NCBI RefSeq assembly: GCF_027579695.1
Contig: NC_083587.1
Span: 42,884,232-42,948,231, forward strand
Length of the DNA: 64,000 bases
Origin: Neoarius graeffei
Taxonomy: Eukaryota > Chordata > Actinopteri > Siluriformes > Ariidae
Direction of reading: 5' to 3'
Part shown: positions 63,947 to 64,000 of the stretch, piece after piece
Layout: every line of letters starts with the position of its first letter
How positions within the stretch are numbered: position 1 is the first letter of the stretch
The notes under the pieces: generated by a model
What the model was told of the DNA's origin: nothing
Seen by the model: only the letters and a program-made list of their open reading frames with translations
Databases searched by the model: none
Position numbers and translations under genes: made by a program

Positions 63947-64000
63947 TTGCATCCCAAACACAAATCAAATCATACAGAATAGACCTAAAATGTGTTTCAA

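Noticed and set aside
56895-64000. Search for txndc5 exon 7 and the third thioredoxin domain.
   Set aside because: No CGHC-coding or YKG-x-RD-like exon with splice sites was found; the rest of the gene is taken to lie outside the window.

Overview
This is a repeat-dense stretch of a ray-finned fish nuclear genome. The tRNA-derived SINE that fills it ends in (GAGAT)n and shares the DANA/Mermaid-type body. It suggests an otophysan, catfish-like teleost, but the species cannot be fixed from sequence alone. Two host genes are recognisable, both on the + strand and in the order known from other vertebrates: bloc1s5 (muted; BLOC-1 complex subunit, five coding exons, 11332-20250, complete) and txndc5 (ERp46; ER thioredoxin/PDI-family protein, six coding exons between 36282 and 56894, running off the right edge). 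The human orthologues are also adjacent and same-strand. All exon junctions were placed by hand using AG/GT sites, reading-frame phase and protein similarity.

Nearly everything else is mobile DNA. Region by region: 1-11 kb holds a TTAA-flanked DNA element with a small conserved ORF (936-1662), a Tc1 copy inserted in an older dispersed repeat (2104-4369), a hAT copy (about 6711-7921) and several SINEs. 11-20 kb is bloc1s5, whose large third intron holds a hAT, a second TTAA element that itself carries a hAT and another insertion, and a SINE abutting exon 4. 21-22.6 kb holds a full-length Tc1 element with an intact 356-aa DDE transposase. 24-30 kb holds three dead LINE fragments and a 2-kb hAT. 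30-33 kb is a nest of elements including a long perfect foldback. 33 kb holds a minisatellite that appears to have grown out of a THAP-type coding sequence. 34.2-36.05 kb is a fourfold tandem array of SINE plus 121-bp linker ending about 240 bp before the txndc5 start codon. 37-39.8 kb (txndc5 intron 1) is a Tc1-type MITE split by an insertion containing a tandem SINE duplication. 40-42.5 kb is a hAT sitting on the exon 2 splice donor. 44.4-52.0 kb is a deep nest: a Merlin element holding a 669-bp repeat and a Tc1 copy, the Tc1 copy itself holding a Harbinger MITE, an unclassified element with a cysteine-rich protein, and a hAT. 52.6-64 kb, the remaining txndc5 introns, holds more hAT, Harbinger and TTAA elements, a retrovirus-like pol scrap and a second foldback.

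The most notable observations are two insertions placed exactly at splice sites: a hAT across the txndc5 exon 2 donor and a SINE in the polypyrimidine tract of bloc1s5 exon 4. In both, the target-site duplication seems to have kept the splice signal intact. The best candidate for a poorly described system is the 1.9-kb element at 47731-49642, with terminal inverted repeats of well over 100 bp, a putative 3-bp target duplication and a 258-aa protein ending in a CXC-like cysteine cluster.
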